Shown here piece after piece: positions 29,929-38,351 of a stretch of DNA of 64,000 bases; position 1 is the first letter of the stretch; each line of letters starts with the position of its first letter. The notes beneath the pieces were generated by a model. The model searched no databases, had not been told where the DNA came from, and was given only the letters and a program-made list of their open reading frames with translations. Location: contig NC_017542.1 of the NCBI RefSeq assembly GCF_000237325.1, forward strand, positions 937,501-1,001,500, written 5' to 3'. The position numbers and the translations under genes were made by a program. Source of the stretch: Paenibacillus polymyxa M1. Lineage in GTDB: Bacteria; Bacillota; Bacilli; Paenibacillales; Paenibacillaceae.

Positions 29929-30657
29929 TTATGCATTTTCCTGCCGTCTGCGATAGATACGCTCCGGTCTGCCGACGGTTCCGTATACCTGATCATGGTG
30001 CGCATCGCCACTTTCAACTAAATATTCCAGATACCTTCTGGCGGTAGATCGGCTCATACCTAGCTCAATTCCCACTGTACCCGTAGTAACCTCACCTTGT
30101 CGATTCAGGAGATCAAGCACCTTTTCGCAAGTGACTTTATCAATGCCTTTGGCCCATAGCTCTCCGACTCCGTTACCCGTCATCCGACCCGTGCCCGCGC
30201 TTTGTAGCAGACGGTCAATTTCCGATTGCTCCACCGTAGATTGTTCCTCTTGCCATGTTGTGACCTGGCGCCGAAAACGGGCATATTCCTCTAAGGTCGC
30301 TCGCAATCTTTCGAATACGAGCGGCTTTACGATAAAATCAAATACGCCTGCGCGAACCGCTTGTACCACAGTTTCAGCTTCTTTGGCGGCAGTCAGCATA
30401 ATGACATCTGTACCCGGATAGTGTTGCTTGATGAACGATAGCAGGGTTAGACCATTCGTATCGGGAAAATAAACATCCAGCACGGCTAAAGACGGACGCA
30501 GAACATCTAGTTGGAGCTTTGCCTCAAATTCGTTCGTTGCTATTGCACATACAGTGAACCCGTCCACCTTTTCAATAAATCGTCGGTTAATCTCCGCAAT
30601 TCGCGGATCATCTTCAATAATAAGAACCTCAATGTCCGATAAAACCCGCTCATTCAT
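29929..30657 (-). CDS. response regulator, CitT/DcuR-like
   Basis: A two-domain regulator of 242 residues. The receiver domain has the acidic pair in IIEDDPRIAE, the phosphorylated Asp in LAVLDVYFPDTNG, Thr in IMLTAA and Lys in FIVKPLVFERL. The C-terminal HTH region (GEVTTGTVGIELGMSRSTAR) fits the CitT type. The start is set to ATG 30657, nine bases after AAAGGAGG. It overlaps the sensor kinase gene by eight bases. Its likely targets are carboxylate uptake genes; a palindrome at 32361-32380 may be its own site. Confidence 0.92.
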   Translation of the reverse strand: MNERVLSDIEVLIIEDDPRIAEINRRFIEKVDGFTVCAIATNEFEAKLQLDVLRPSLAVLDVYFPDTNGLTLLSFIKQHYPGTDVIMLTAAKEAETVVQAVRAGVFDFIVKPLVFERLRATLEEYARFRRQVTTWQEEQSTVEQSEIDRLLQSAGTGRMTGNGVGELWAKGIDKVTCEKVLDLLNRQGEVTTGTVGIELGMSRSTARRYLEYLVESGDAHHDQVYGTVGRPERIYRRRQENA

Positions 30658-32326
30658 GGACGTAACCTCCTTTTGCATTATTGATCCTCGTGTCCGTCCT
30701 ATTTAAAGGAATGTATACTTCAAAAATGCTACCACCACCAGGCCGTTCATGTGCTTTTATGGAGCCACTCATTCGTTCGGTGTACTCCTGCACGAGAGCG
30801 AGGCCATATCCGTGTCCTGCCTCTGCTTTGGTTGATGCTCCCTTAACGAACAGTTTTTCCTGGATATCCTCTGAAATACCCGATCCATTATCTGCAACTT
30901 CGACGATGATGGCTTCAGTCATTTCTTCCAGCCGGAACCAGACCTGTCTGTCAGGTATAGAGCCTATCGCAACTGCTTCCATAGCATTGTCCAGCAGGTT
31001 TCCGGCAATGGCAGCAAGAAGCGACCACTCCAACGTAGGAGACGGAGTTGAAAATGCTCCTTTAATATATGAATGGAGTACAATCCCTTTTTCCAACGCC
31101 TGTTTTTTCTTGCTGATCAGCAGGCTGGCGATGATTGAATCAGGTGAAAGAGAAGAGGAAACAGAACGATGTACACGATACTCCTCCGATTCCTGAGTAA
31201 TAAAGTCCACTGCTTCGTCATAACACTCCAACTGAATCAGACCGGATATGAGATATAGCCGATTGGTATATTCATGTGTTTGTGATCGCAGCACATCCGC
31301 ATAATCCTTGACCTCCGTCAACTGCCGCGTCATGCGAAGCAGCTCTGTTTTGTCGCGCAGACTGGCAACCGTGCCCAGTATTCGTCCAAATCGATCCTTG
31401 ATCGGCACACGGCTGACGACTACGACTCGTTGTTGGATCTCAATTTCTTCATTGAATACGTTCTGTTCCTGATCGGGCTTCATGCTTGGATTCTTCTCGA
31501 TAAAATCTGTAGCAAGTACATCTGCTAGTTGATCTGCAGCGTCCGCCAAGTGACGAAGCTCGCATCCATAGAGGCTAGTTTCCGGGGGAAGGCCCAGCAA
31601 ACGGACGGCTTGTGGATTGGCAAGTGTGACTTGTCCACTGCTATTAACCGCGATAATCCCTTCGCCTATGGATTCGAGAATGGCTTGCTTTTCCTGATAC
31701 AACCGTCCAATCTCTACTGGCTCCAGCCCATGCAGTTCGCGCCGTACCCGTCGTGCTATAACTAAACTTCCTAATATGCCGATCATCAGCGCGCCTATCA
31801 TGAACCATAGCCATGTATATGTGTATGTACGAATATTTTGCGCCACATCTGTCATCAGAAAACCTACAGAAACGAGTCCGATAGCTTGGCCTTGTTCATT
31901 ATAGACTGCGGTTTTGGCTCGCAGTGACGGTCCGAGAGAGCCGGTGGATTCCGTAATAAAGGACTGCCCTTGCAGCACCTTAGTATTCAGCGGGTCCATC
32001 ATAGGCTGTCCGATGCGTTCCGGGTTAACATGCCATTGACGAATGAGATGACGATCTGCAATTGTAATAAAATCAGCCCCGCTGCTGGCTTGAACGGGCT
32101 TCACTGCCTCGTTGATCCGCGCACGTAGTTGCGTTGTATCGGTCTGTTCTAGAGCATCCCTGACCTGTGCATCTACCGCAAGCGTATTGGCTACGGTCAG
32201 CGCCCTTTTCCCAATCTCTTCATACAAGGCGGAGGTAATCATATAGCGCAAGGATAATCCCAACAGTCCGGTAACGACTAGCACTAGAAGGGATATGAAT
32301 ACCATTAATTTTGTCTGAAAACGCAC
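30650..32326 (-). CDS. sensor histidine kinase, CitS/DcuS-like
   Basis: A membrane kinase of 558 residues. It has TM1 at about 8-28, an extracellular sensor domain to about 170 resembling the PAS/sCache fold that binds citrate or C4-dicarboxylates, TM2 at about 172-192, a cytoplasmic PAS domain (about 205-320), and a SpoB-type H-box with His in RSQTHEYTNRLYLISG. The ATPase has NLLDNAMEAV and VADNGSGISE. The start codon is GTG. It is one operon with the response regulator. B. subtilis citS/citT lie near the yfm ferric citrate genes, which supports the citrate reading; the ligand is inferred. Confidence 0.92.
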   Translation of the reverse strand: MRFQTKLMVFISLLVLVVTGLLGLSLRYMITSALYEEIGKRALTVANTLAVDAQVRDALEQTDTTQLRARINEAVKPVQASSGADFITIADRHLIRQWHVNPERIGQPMMDPLNTKVLQGQSFITESTGSLGPSLRAKTAVYNEQGQAIGLVSVGFLMTDVAQNIRTYTYTWLWFMIGALMIGILGSLVIARRVRRELHGLEPVEIGRLYQEKQAILESIGEGIIAVNSSGQVTLANPQAVRLLGLPPETSLYGCELRHLADAADQLADVLATDFIEKNPSMKPDQEQNVFNEEIEIQQRVVVVSRVPIKDRFGRILGTVASLRDKTELLRMTRQLTEVKDYADVLRSQTHEYTNRLYLISGLIQLECYDEAVDFITQESEEYRVHRSVSSSLSPDSIIASLLISKKKQALEKGIVLHSYIKGAFSTPSPTLEWSLLAAIAGNLLDNAMEAVAIGSIPDRQVWFRLEEMTEAIIVEVADNGSGISEDIQEKLFVKGASTKAEAGHGYGLALVQEYTERMSGSIKAHERPGGGSIFEVYIPLNRTDTRINNAKGGYVHE

Positions 32327-32360
32327 ATGCCTTCACCGCCACTAAACAAAATATAGGAGC

Positions 32361-32380
32361 AGTTGATCAGTCGATCAACT
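32361..32380. promoter_or_regulatory. palindrome between kinase and monooxygenase genes
   Basis: AGTTGATC-agtc-GATCAACT, perfect 8-bp arms, lies 35 bases before the kinase gene and about 110 before the divergent monooxygenase gene. No T run follows, so an operator is more likely than a terminator. Which regulator binds is unknown. Confidence 0.45.
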
Positions 32381-32487
32381 CCCCAATACGATTCATTTTA
32401 CTGTATTTCAGAAACGGCCGCACTTTTAATCTATCGAAAGAATGGTCTATAATAGAAATAGTTACATAATGCGAGGAGGAAAATATT

Positions 32488-32781
32488 ATGATTATTATTC
32501 ATGCCGATATGAAAGTTTTACCAGAAAAAAGAGAAACATTTCTGCAACAAACCCAAGGGTTGATCAGCGCATCACAAGCTGAAGAGGGCAATGTCCGCTA
32601 TACGTTAATGCAGGATCTGAATGATCCCAACGCATTTACGATGGTGGAAGTGTGGAAGGATGCTGCTGCTGTAGATTTCCATAACAATTCTGCCCATTTC
32701 CAGGCATTTGTTGCTGCAGCGAAAGAACTGTTGGCTGCTCCGCTTGAAGTGAATGCTTTTCAGGATGCGACTAAACTGTAA
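32488..32781 (+). CDS. antibiotic biosynthesis monooxygenase-type protein
   Basis: A 97-residue protein of the ABM ferredoxin-like fold, similar to putative quinol monooxygenases such as YgiN. MIIIHADMKVLPEKRETFLQ, EEGNVRYTLMQDLNDPN and FTMVEVWKDAAAVDFHNNS are typical blocks. GAGGAGGAAAATATT precedes the ATG. It lies 45 bases before an aldo/keto reductase gene, so the two may form a redox or carbonyl-detoxification unit. The substrate is unknown. Confidence 0.88.
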   Translation: MIIIHADMKVLPEKRETFLQQTQGLISASQAEEGNVRYTLMQDLNDPNAFTMVEVWKDAAAVDFHNNSAHFQAFVAAAKELLAAPLEVNAFQDATKL

Positions 32782-32826
32782 TTATCCTGTTGGATAATAT
32801 ATAACTAAGAATAGGAGGAGATAGAC

Positions 32827-33651
32827 ATGGGGAACATTGCGGATACAGCTTTACTAAATAACGGAGTTCAGATGCCTTGGCTTGGTTTTGGTACGTACAA
32901 GGCGGAAGGTAATGAGGTTTACGAAGCAGTCAAAACAGCGATTGAGGTCGGTTACCGTCACATTGATACCGCGGCGATCTACGGCAATGAGGAACTGGTC
33001 GGACAAGCCATTCGTGACAGTGGAGCGGCTAGAGAAAATCTGTTTGTGACCACTAAACTATGGAATCAAGATCAAGGCTACGATTCAACACTGCGTGCCT
33101 TCGAGGAAAGCCGCAAACGGTTGGGCCTGGATATCATTGATCTGTACCTTATCCATTGGCCTGGCAAGGACAAGTACAAGGAAACTTGGAAGGCGTTCGA
33201 ACGGCTGTATGAAGAAGGAAGCGTACGCGCAATTGGAGTAAGCAACTTCCAAATTCACCATCTCGAAGACCTCCTAAAAGACAGCAATATTGTGCCTGTT
33301 ATTAATCAGGTAGAGCTTCACCCGCGTCTGACACAGCAAGAGCTGCATCAATACTGCCGGGAGCACCAGATCCAGCTTGAATCATGGAGTCCTCTGATGA
33401 AGGGGAAACTGACGGAGCAGGCAGACATTGTTGAGATTGCTGCTAAATACGGCAAAACGACTTCTCAGGTTATTTTGCGTTGGCATCTGGATCGGGGGAT
33501 TGTGACGATTCCCAAATCGGTTACCGCGCATCGTATCCGCGAAAATGCCGATTTGTTCGATTTTGAACTGACGACTGAGGATATTGACCGAATCAATGGT
33601 CTTCATCTGGATGAGCGTGTAGGCACCCATCCCGATAAGCTGTTGTTTTAA
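32827..33651 (+). CDS. aldo/keto reductase
   Basis: An NADPH-dependent AKR of 274 residues, similar in size to the glyoxal/methylglyoxal reductases YvgN and YtbE. The tetrad is visible: Asp and Tyr in RHIDTAAIYGNEE, Lys in FVTTKLWNQ and His in YLIHWPGKD. VTIPKSVTAHRIRENADLFD is the coenzyme-binding end. AATAGGAGGAGATAGAC precedes the ATG. A terminator closes the pair with the monooxygenase gene. Confidence 0.94.
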   Translation: MGNIADTALLNNGVQMPWLGFGTYKAEGNEVYEAVKTAIEVGYRHIDTAAIYGNEELVGQAIRDSGAARENLFVTTKLWNQDQGYDSTLRAFEESRKRLGLDIIDLYLIHWPGKDKYKETWKAFERLYEEGSVRAIGVSNFQIHHLEDLLKDSNIVPVINQVELHPRLTQQELHQYCREHQIQLESWSPLMKGKLTEQADIVEIAAKYGKTTSQVILRWHLDRGIVTIPKSVTAHRIRENADLFDFELTTEDIDRINGLHLDERVGTHPDKLLF

Positions 33652-33672
33652 TTGAATATGTAGATGTATAAA

Positions 33673-33716
33673 GAACCTCCCATTCTGCTTTTATCGCGGT
33701 TTGGGAGGTTCCTTTA
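33673..33716. terminator. terminator after aldo/keto reductase
   Basis: GAACCTCCCA (33673-33682) pairs with TGGGAGGTTC (33702-33711) around a 19-base loop, then a short T-rich tail. It may also serve the minus-strand sdpI-like gene. Confidence 0.85.
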
Positions 33717-33742
33717 TTAGGTTCAGGTGTGGCTTTGTCTAT

Positions 33743-34396
33743 TTACTTGTTTAGCTTACGATACAACAAGTAAGAATAGAGTACAGGAGAGATAACGGAT
33801 ATGATCAGTACGGTTAGGAAAATGACTACTCCCGCCATTCCACCGACCCATGCCGCCACCAACGCTGAAGCACCGCCAAGCATCATCATAGGCCCCCCGA
33901 AACGGTGCGTTTTACGCCATACCTCGGGATTAGACAGAGTCCACGGCGTGCGGATACCGAACGTATAGTTCGGCTGTACCTGAGTCATATAATTCCCCAT
34001 CACCATCAGCATCAGGCCTATTAACCCTAAAATTATAGCATTCATTTGCAGTCGTATATTCAGGTTATACAGCAGCATTCCCCATCCAGCTACAGCGAGA
34101 ACTACAGAAACACCTGCACGCGTAACTTCATAGGCTTTTGAAAATTTCTCATAATTAGCTCTGTTGGGGTCCATGTGGCGTGCCAATCGAATGACCAGCG
34201 GGACTAGGCCCAACAACACGAGCATGATAATAGAACCACTTTTGCTCGTATACCCGTCTGCTGTATTGTTAAAGTTAATATGCGAGGCTAGAACATTGGG
34301 AAGTCGGTCGTACAGCAGTATAGCGCCTATGGCGGGTGATAAGGCAATCAAAGTTGTCAAAACATCCGTCAAGCTCCAAGGTGTTCGAAATTTCAT
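33743..34396 (-). CDS. SdpI-like membrane protein
   Basis: A 217-residue membrane protein with an N-terminal DUF1648 part (SPAIGAILLYDRLPNVLASH, then NFNNTADGYTSK) and a C-terminal SdpI domain (YMTQVQPNYTFGIRTPWTLS, then WRKTHRFGG). Six membrane segments are likely. In B. subtilis SdpI gives immunity to the SdpC killing peptide and also traps its repressor SdpR at the membrane. GAGGAGGAATC precedes the ATG. It follows the ArsR gene, as in sdpRI. No sdpC-like toxin gene is seen in this window. Confidence 0.9.
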   Translation of the reverse strand: MKFRTPWSLTDVLTTLIALSPAIGAILLYDRLPNVLASHINFNNTADGYTSKSGSIIMLVLLGLVPLVIRLARHMDPNRANYEKFSKAYEVTRAGVSVVLAVAGWGMLLYNLNIRLQMNAIILGLIGLMLMVMGNYMTQVQPNYTFGIRTPWTLSNPEVWRKTHRFGGPMMMLGGASALVAAWVGGMAGVVIFLTVLIISVISPVLYSYLLYRKLNK

Positions 34397-34426
34397 TCAG
34401 ATTCCTCCTCATCCTTAATATGATTC

Positions 34427-34705
34427 CTATTTTTTTTCGTCAGGGGTATCGGAGTGGGCGATACTGAACATCCAACCGATCACATCCGCCACAACCGTTG
34501 TATGCAGGGTGTAGATAATGTTTTGCCCCTGTCGTTCATCCAGCACCAGCCCAGCCTGCTTCAGGATATTGAGATGGTGGGAGATGCTGGGTTTGCTAAT
34601 TTGAAAATGTTCAGCTACTTCGCCTGCGCTCATGCTTTTTTCCTTTAAAAGCTGCAAGATTGTACGCCGGGTCGGATCAGCCAAAGCTTTGAAGGCATCA
34701 TTCAA
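34427..34705 (-). CDS. ArsR family regulator, SdpR-like
   Basis: A 92-residue winged-helix repressor: AFKALADPTRRTILQLLKEK, then AGEVAEHFQISKPSISHHLN as the recognition helix. There is no ArsR-type metal-binding CVCD motif, as in SdpR. It begins at TTG 34705, eight or nine bases after AAAGGAGG. A 32-bp near-perfect palindrome sits 16 bases upstream. The gene pair with the SdpI-like protein matches the sdpRI autoregulatory unit. Confidence 0.9.
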   Translation of the reverse strand: MNDAFKALADPTRRTILQLLKEKSMSAGEVAEHFQISKPSISHHLNILKQAGLVLDERQGQNIIYTLHTTVVADVIGWMFSIAHSDTPDEKK

Positions 34706-34720
34706 AATACATTTCCTCCT

Positions 34721-34752
34721 TTAGATATTTAGATAATATTCTAAATATCTAA
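34721..34752 (-). promoter_or_regulatory. palindromic operator of the sdpRI-like pair
   Basis: TTAGATATTTAGA (34721-34733) and TCTAAATATCTAA (34740-34752) are exact complements with a 6-bp spacer. A 13-bp armed palindrome just before an ArsR gene is the expected autorepression site. Confidence 0.85.
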
Positions 34753-34831
34753 CACCATAGTAAAATACAGCTATACTACATGTCAATGGAACAAGACATC
34801 ATTTTATAAAAAATGAACGAGGTCAATTATG

Positions 34832-34874
34832 TTTGTATAAAGCAGTGAAATGGGCTATAATCAATTTATACAAA
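34832..34874 (+). promoter_or_regulatory. promoter framed by an inverted repeat
   Basis: TTTGTATAAA (34832-34841) and TTTATACAAA (34865-34874) are exact complements. They enclose a promoter: -35 TTGTAT (34833-34838), 17 bases, -10 TATAAT (34856-34861). The layout suggests a repressor covering both ends of the promoter of the hydrolase gene. Confidence 0.6.
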
Positions 34875-34918
34875 AAATAAGATTCTTAATTTAAAGTTAA
34901 TTAGAGGAGGGAATAGAT

Positions 34919-35530
34919 ATGAAACACGTCTTTCGTAAAGGAAATGATCCGCAAGCCCCGGTTATTTTGCTGTTGCATGGTACCGGCGGGAATGAACAAG
35001 ATTTGCTACCCTTGGCTGATATGGTAGCACCGGGAGCGTCTGTGCTGGGCGTGAGAGGTAATGTATTGGAAAATGGGATGCCGCGCTTCTTTCGCCGTTT
35101 GGCTGAGGGGGTATTCGATATTGAGGATCTCGTATTTCGTACCAAAGAACTAAGCGAATTTGTAGATTCAGCTGCAGAGCAATATGATTTTGACCGTAAC
35201 AACGTGGTGGCTCTGGGCTATTCCAATGGAGCCAACATAGCGGCCAGTATGCTCTTTCATGATGCAAAAGCGCTACGTGGGGCCATTCTCCATCATGCCA
35301 TGGTGCCATTGCGAGGGCTGCAACTGCCGGACTTGAACGGTGTCCCTGTATTTCTGTCTTCTGGTGAAAATGACCCGATTGTTCCAGCGGCGGAATCTCA
35401 GGAGCTGCAAGCCCTGCTGGAGGGGGCCGGAGCGCAGGTGGAAGCCTACTTGGAACGCAATGGTCATCAATTGACTCGCACTGAAGCCGAAGCAGCAGGC
35501 CAATGGTTTGGAAAGCATTTTAATGTATAA
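34919..35530 (+). CDS. alpha/beta hydrolase, MhqD-like carboxylesterase
   Basis: A 203-residue cytoplasmic hydrolase of the phospholipase/carboxylesterase family. The oxyanion segment is LLLHGTGGNEQDL, the nucleophile Ser is in ALGYSNGANIA, the Asp in SSGENDPIVP and the His in ERNGHQLT. It resembles B. subtilis MhqD (YodD), a gene induced by quinones. AGAGGAGGGAATAGAT precedes the ATG. It is controlled by the promoter with the inverted repeat; I do not see the exact known MhqR operator. Confidence 0.88.
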   Translation: MKHVFRKGNDPQAPVILLLHGTGGNEQDLLPLADMVAPGASVLGVRGNVLENGMPRFFRRLAEGVFDIEDLVFRTKELSEFVDSAAEQYDFDRNNVVALGYSNGANIAASMLFHDAKALRGAILHHAMVPLRGLQLPDLNGVPVFLSSGENDPIVPAAESQELQALLEGAGAQVEAYLERNGHQLTRTEAEAAGQWFGKHFNV

Positions 35531-35603
35531 AATAACTCGATAACGATCAAGCTACGGTTTAGCGCTCTAGTGAGCGATTCTATGATTAGGAGGCGTTAAA
35601 CCG

Positions 35604-35828
35604 ATGGCAAAACCGGATAATCGAGCAGATAATGTGGAGCATTTGCAACAAAATATTCAGAATACATTGCAGAATCTTCATGAGGCTGAAGGATACCTAA
35701 ACGAATTTTCCTCTGAAATCAGCAATGAGGAGCGTAAGCAGATCGAAGAAAAAAATAATCGTCGTAAACAAAGTATTAGATCATTTCGAGAAGAAGTGAA
35801 AGACGAAGCAGCACATTCGCAAGAGTAG
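35604..35828 (+). CDS. tlp: thioredoxin-like spore protein Tlp
   Basis: A 74-residue small acid-soluble spore protein. Blocks PDNRADNVEHLQQNIQNTLQ, then NLHEAEGYL, and EEKNNRRKQSIRSFREEVKD match B. subtilis Tlp closely. The name is historical; it lacks the thioredoxin CxxC. It is highly charged and without cysteine. AGGAGGCGTTAAACC precedes the ATG. It should be made in the forespore, but I do not see a clear SigG promoter. Confidence 0.92.
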   Translation: MAKPDNRADNVEHLQQNIQNTLQNLHEAEGYLNEFSSEISNEERKQIEEKNNRRKQSIRSFREEVKDEAAHSQE

Positions 35829-35839
35829 TTAACATAGCG

Positions 35840-35882
35840 CGACCCAACTCCGAGTTTCAATTGAAGTTGGGTCGTTTTTTTT
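35840..35882 (+). terminator. tlp terminator
   Basis: CGACCCAACT (35840-35849) pairs with AGTTGGGTCG (35865-35874), followed by eight T. Confidence 0.95.
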
Positions 35883-36012
35883 ATGCAGAAATCATCATAT
35901 TCCCATCCAATTCATTTTCCCCCTATAATGCAATGAGATCTGTTTTACACAAAAACGAATTTTTTTGAATAATGTTGTTGTAAACTAATTTGTATTGATG
36001 TTAAATAATAAA

Positions 36013-36026
36013 AGAAAGCGCAATCA
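36013..36026 (+). promoter_or_regulatory. cre-like site before the sugar importer
   Basis: AGAAAGCGCAATCA matches the CcpA consensus TGWAARCGYTWNCA at 12 of 14 positions. It is 40 bases before the binding-protein gene, so carbon catabolite repression is plausible. Confidence 0.5.
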
Positions 36027-36065
36027 TTTACGAATTAGGATTTCATCATGCGAAGGGGGAAGGAT

Positions 36066-37358
36066 ATGCTGCTGCGAAGAAAAAGCATGGCTTTGATGCT
36101 TATGGCGGTGGTTTTGATGGCTGGACTGCTGCAAGGTTGTTCTTTCAAGAGCGATGAAAAGGATGGGCCGGGAACAGAACTTGTATTGTGGACTTTCAAT
36201 GAACTGCATGAGAAGTTTTTTCTGCAAATGGCTGACCAATGGAACCAACAGCACCCTGATGAATTGATTAATTTGAAAGCGAATACATTTCCTTATGACA
36301 ACCACCACAGCAAGCTCTCGATTGCGTTGCAATCAGGGGTGGGAGCGCCGGATATCGCGGATATTGAGGTCAACAAAATTGGTAATTTCCTCAAAGGAAT
36401 ACCGCAACTGGTCCCGCTCAATCCGGTGATTGACCCTGAGATCAATAACATTGTGCCTTCCAGAGTACAGATTTACGGCAAAGACGGTAAGTATTACGGC
36501 ATTGACTTCCACGTTGGAGCCGAAGTGATGTATTACAATAAAGAGATTATGGATCAGGCGGGGGTAGACCCGGATTCCATCGTTACCTGGGCAGACTATG
36601 CTGCTGCTGGCAAGCAAGTGCTGGCAAAAACGGGCAAGCCGATGGCAACCTTGGAGACCAATGACCTGTGGAGCTACTGGCCGATGATCTCCCAGCAAAA
36701 TTCAGATTTTTTGGATGACAAGGGCGAGTTGACGCTGGATAACGAAACCAATATTAAAACACTTGAGTTTCTCCAACAGATGATAAAAGACAAAATCGCT
36801 ATTCCCGCACCGGGCGGCGGGCATCATATGGAGGAATACTACGGGTTTATGAACAAAGGCGGGGCCGCTTCGGTGTGGATGCCGATGTGGTATATGGGAC
36901 GTTTTACGGATTACATGCCTGATTTGAAAGGAAAAATCATCATTAGACCGATGCCGGCGTGGGAAAAAGGCGGCTATCGCTCAGCAGGTATGGGCGGGAC
37001 CGGAACGGTAGTCACGAACCAGTCAAAGCACCAGGATTTGGCGATGCGTTTTCTAGCCTTTGCCAAGCTGTCCAAGCAAGGGAATGTGGAGATTTGGAAG
37101 CAGCTAGGGTTTGATCCCATCCGCAGTGAAGTGTGGACCATGCCGGAAGCCAAAGCCAAAAACAAATTTACGGAGTATTTCGGAACGAATATTTTTGACA
37201 CGCTGATCGAAGTCAAAGATGAGATCAATGCGGTGCATATCGGACCGAAAACGCCTGACATCGCTAGTGCTGTACGTAATAAAATACTTTATCGGACACT
37301 ACAGAGTGGCGAAGATCCAGCCACGGTGCTGCATGAGCTAGCAGATGAACTGAGATAG
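36066..37358 (+). CDS. sugar ABC transporter binding lipoprotein
   Basis: A family 1 extracellular binding protein of 430 residues. The signal peptide ends in LLQGC. TELVLWTFNELHEKFFLQMA and GVGAPDIADIEVNKIGNFLK are typical of oligosaccharide binders and recall B. subtilis AraN (arabino-oligosaccharides). The start is set to ATG 36066 behind AAGGGGGAAGG; an in-frame ATG 18 bases upstream has no site. It heads a three-gene operon without an ATPase; a shared MsmX-type ATPase is usual for this class. The arabinanase gene 3.5 kb downstream supports a pentose-oligomer substrate, as inference. Confidence 0.9.
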   Translation: MLLRRKSMALMLMAVVLMAGLLQGCSFKSDEKDGPGTELVLWTFNELHEKFFLQMADQWNQQHPDELINLKANTFPYDNHHSKLSIALQSGVGAPDIADIEVNKIGNFLKGIPQLVPLNPVIDPEINNIVPSRVQIYGKDGKYYGIDFHVGAEVMYYNKEIMDQAGVDPDSIVTWADYAAAGKQVLAKTGKPMATLETNDLWSYWPMISQQNSDFLDDKGELTLDNETNIKTLEFLQQMIKDKIAIPAPGGGHHMEEYYGFMNKGGAASVWMPMWYMGRFTDYMPDLKGKIIIRPMPAWEKGGYRSAGMGGTGTVVTNQSKHQDLAMRFLAFAKLSKQGNVEIWKQLGFDPIRSEVWTMPEAKAKNKFTEYFGTNIFDTLIEVKDEINAVHIGPKTPDIASAVRNKILYRTLQSGEDPATVLHELADELR

Positions 37359-37385
37359 ACCCCAACAGGAAAGGGAGTGAGATTC

Positions 37386-38348
37386 ATGGCAACGCCCGTT
37401 CATACGAACGCTAATGTACCGACAGGTCAGCCGCCAAAAACTCAGCGTCCGACCAGAAGTCAATGGAGCCGATTTATTCATTCCAGTCGTACGGCACCGT
37501 ATGTATTTGTCCTTCCATTTTTACTGTCCTTTGCACTGTTTTTTGCGTATCCGGTCATCTCGACGGTCATTATGAGCTTTCAGGAAGTTCTGCCGGGGAT
37601 AACAACTTACGTTGGCCTGGAAAATTATAAGGATTTAATGAATCCTACATTTGGAAAAGCGATATTAAACAGCGTCCTGTACACGCTGCTTACACTGGTC
37701 GTGCTGATTCCTCTGCCACTGGTACTGGCGGTATTGCTGAATTCGCCTAAAATGCCGGGCAGAGGGCTGTTTCGCTCCGTGATGTTTATACCCGCACTAA
37801 CCTCAGTGGTGGTAGCAGGAACAATCTTCCGACTCATGTTTGGGGAATTGGACGGCTCGTTGATGAACTCTCTGTTGGGGTTATTCGGTCTTGAGCCTTA
37901 CAAATGGCTAATGAACGCGAACACCGGCTTTTTAGCGTTGATCGTGCTGGCCTTATGGAGATGGCTAGGCGTAAATATGCTGTACTACATGTCGGGACTC
38001 CAGAACATTCCTCCCGAGTTGTATGAAGCTGCACAGATTGATGGAGCCAGTCGTTTCGATTCATTTTGGCGGATTACGATTCCTATGCTGAAACCCGTGA
38101 CGATCTACGTATTTACGATTAGTATTTATGCCGGGTTATCCATGTTCACCGAGAGCTATATGTTGTGGAACGGAAATAACTCCCCGAATGATATTGGGTT
38201 AACGATTGTTGGCTATCTCTATCGCCAAGGTCTGGAACAGAATAGTATGGGCTTTGGAGCGGCAGTCGGCATTGTATTGCTCGTATTCACATTAGTACTG
38301 AACCTGATCCAGCTCAAATTTTTTGGCATGTTTCGGAAGGAGGATTAA
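37386..38348 (+). CDS. sugar ABC transporter permease (AraP/MalF type)
   Basis: A 320-residue permease with six membrane segments. The N-terminal tail is rich in Pro/Thr/Gln. The EAA loop reads ELYEAAQIDGASRFDSFWRI followed by TIPMLKP, the contact with the ATPase. I chose ATG 37386 (MATPV), nine bases after the upstream GTG, because AAAGGGAGTGAG is then well spaced. It pairs with the next permease. Confidence 0.93.
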   Translation: MATPVHTNANVPTGQPPKTQRPTRSQWSRFIHSSRTAPYVFVLPFLLSFALFFAYPVISTVIMSFQEVLPGITTYVGLENYKDLMNPTFGKAILNSVLYTLLTLVVLIPLPLVLAVLLNSPKMPGRGLFRSVMFIPALTSVVVAGTIFRLMFGELDGSLMNSLLGLFGLEPYKWLMNANTGFLALIVLALWRWLGVNMLYYMSGLQNIPPELYEAAQIDGASRFDSFWRITIPMLKPVTIYVFTISIYAGLSMFTESYMLWNGNNSPNDIGLTIVGYLYRQGLEQNSMGFGAAVGIVLLVFTLVLNLIQLKFFGMFRKED

Positions 38349-38351
38349 GCG

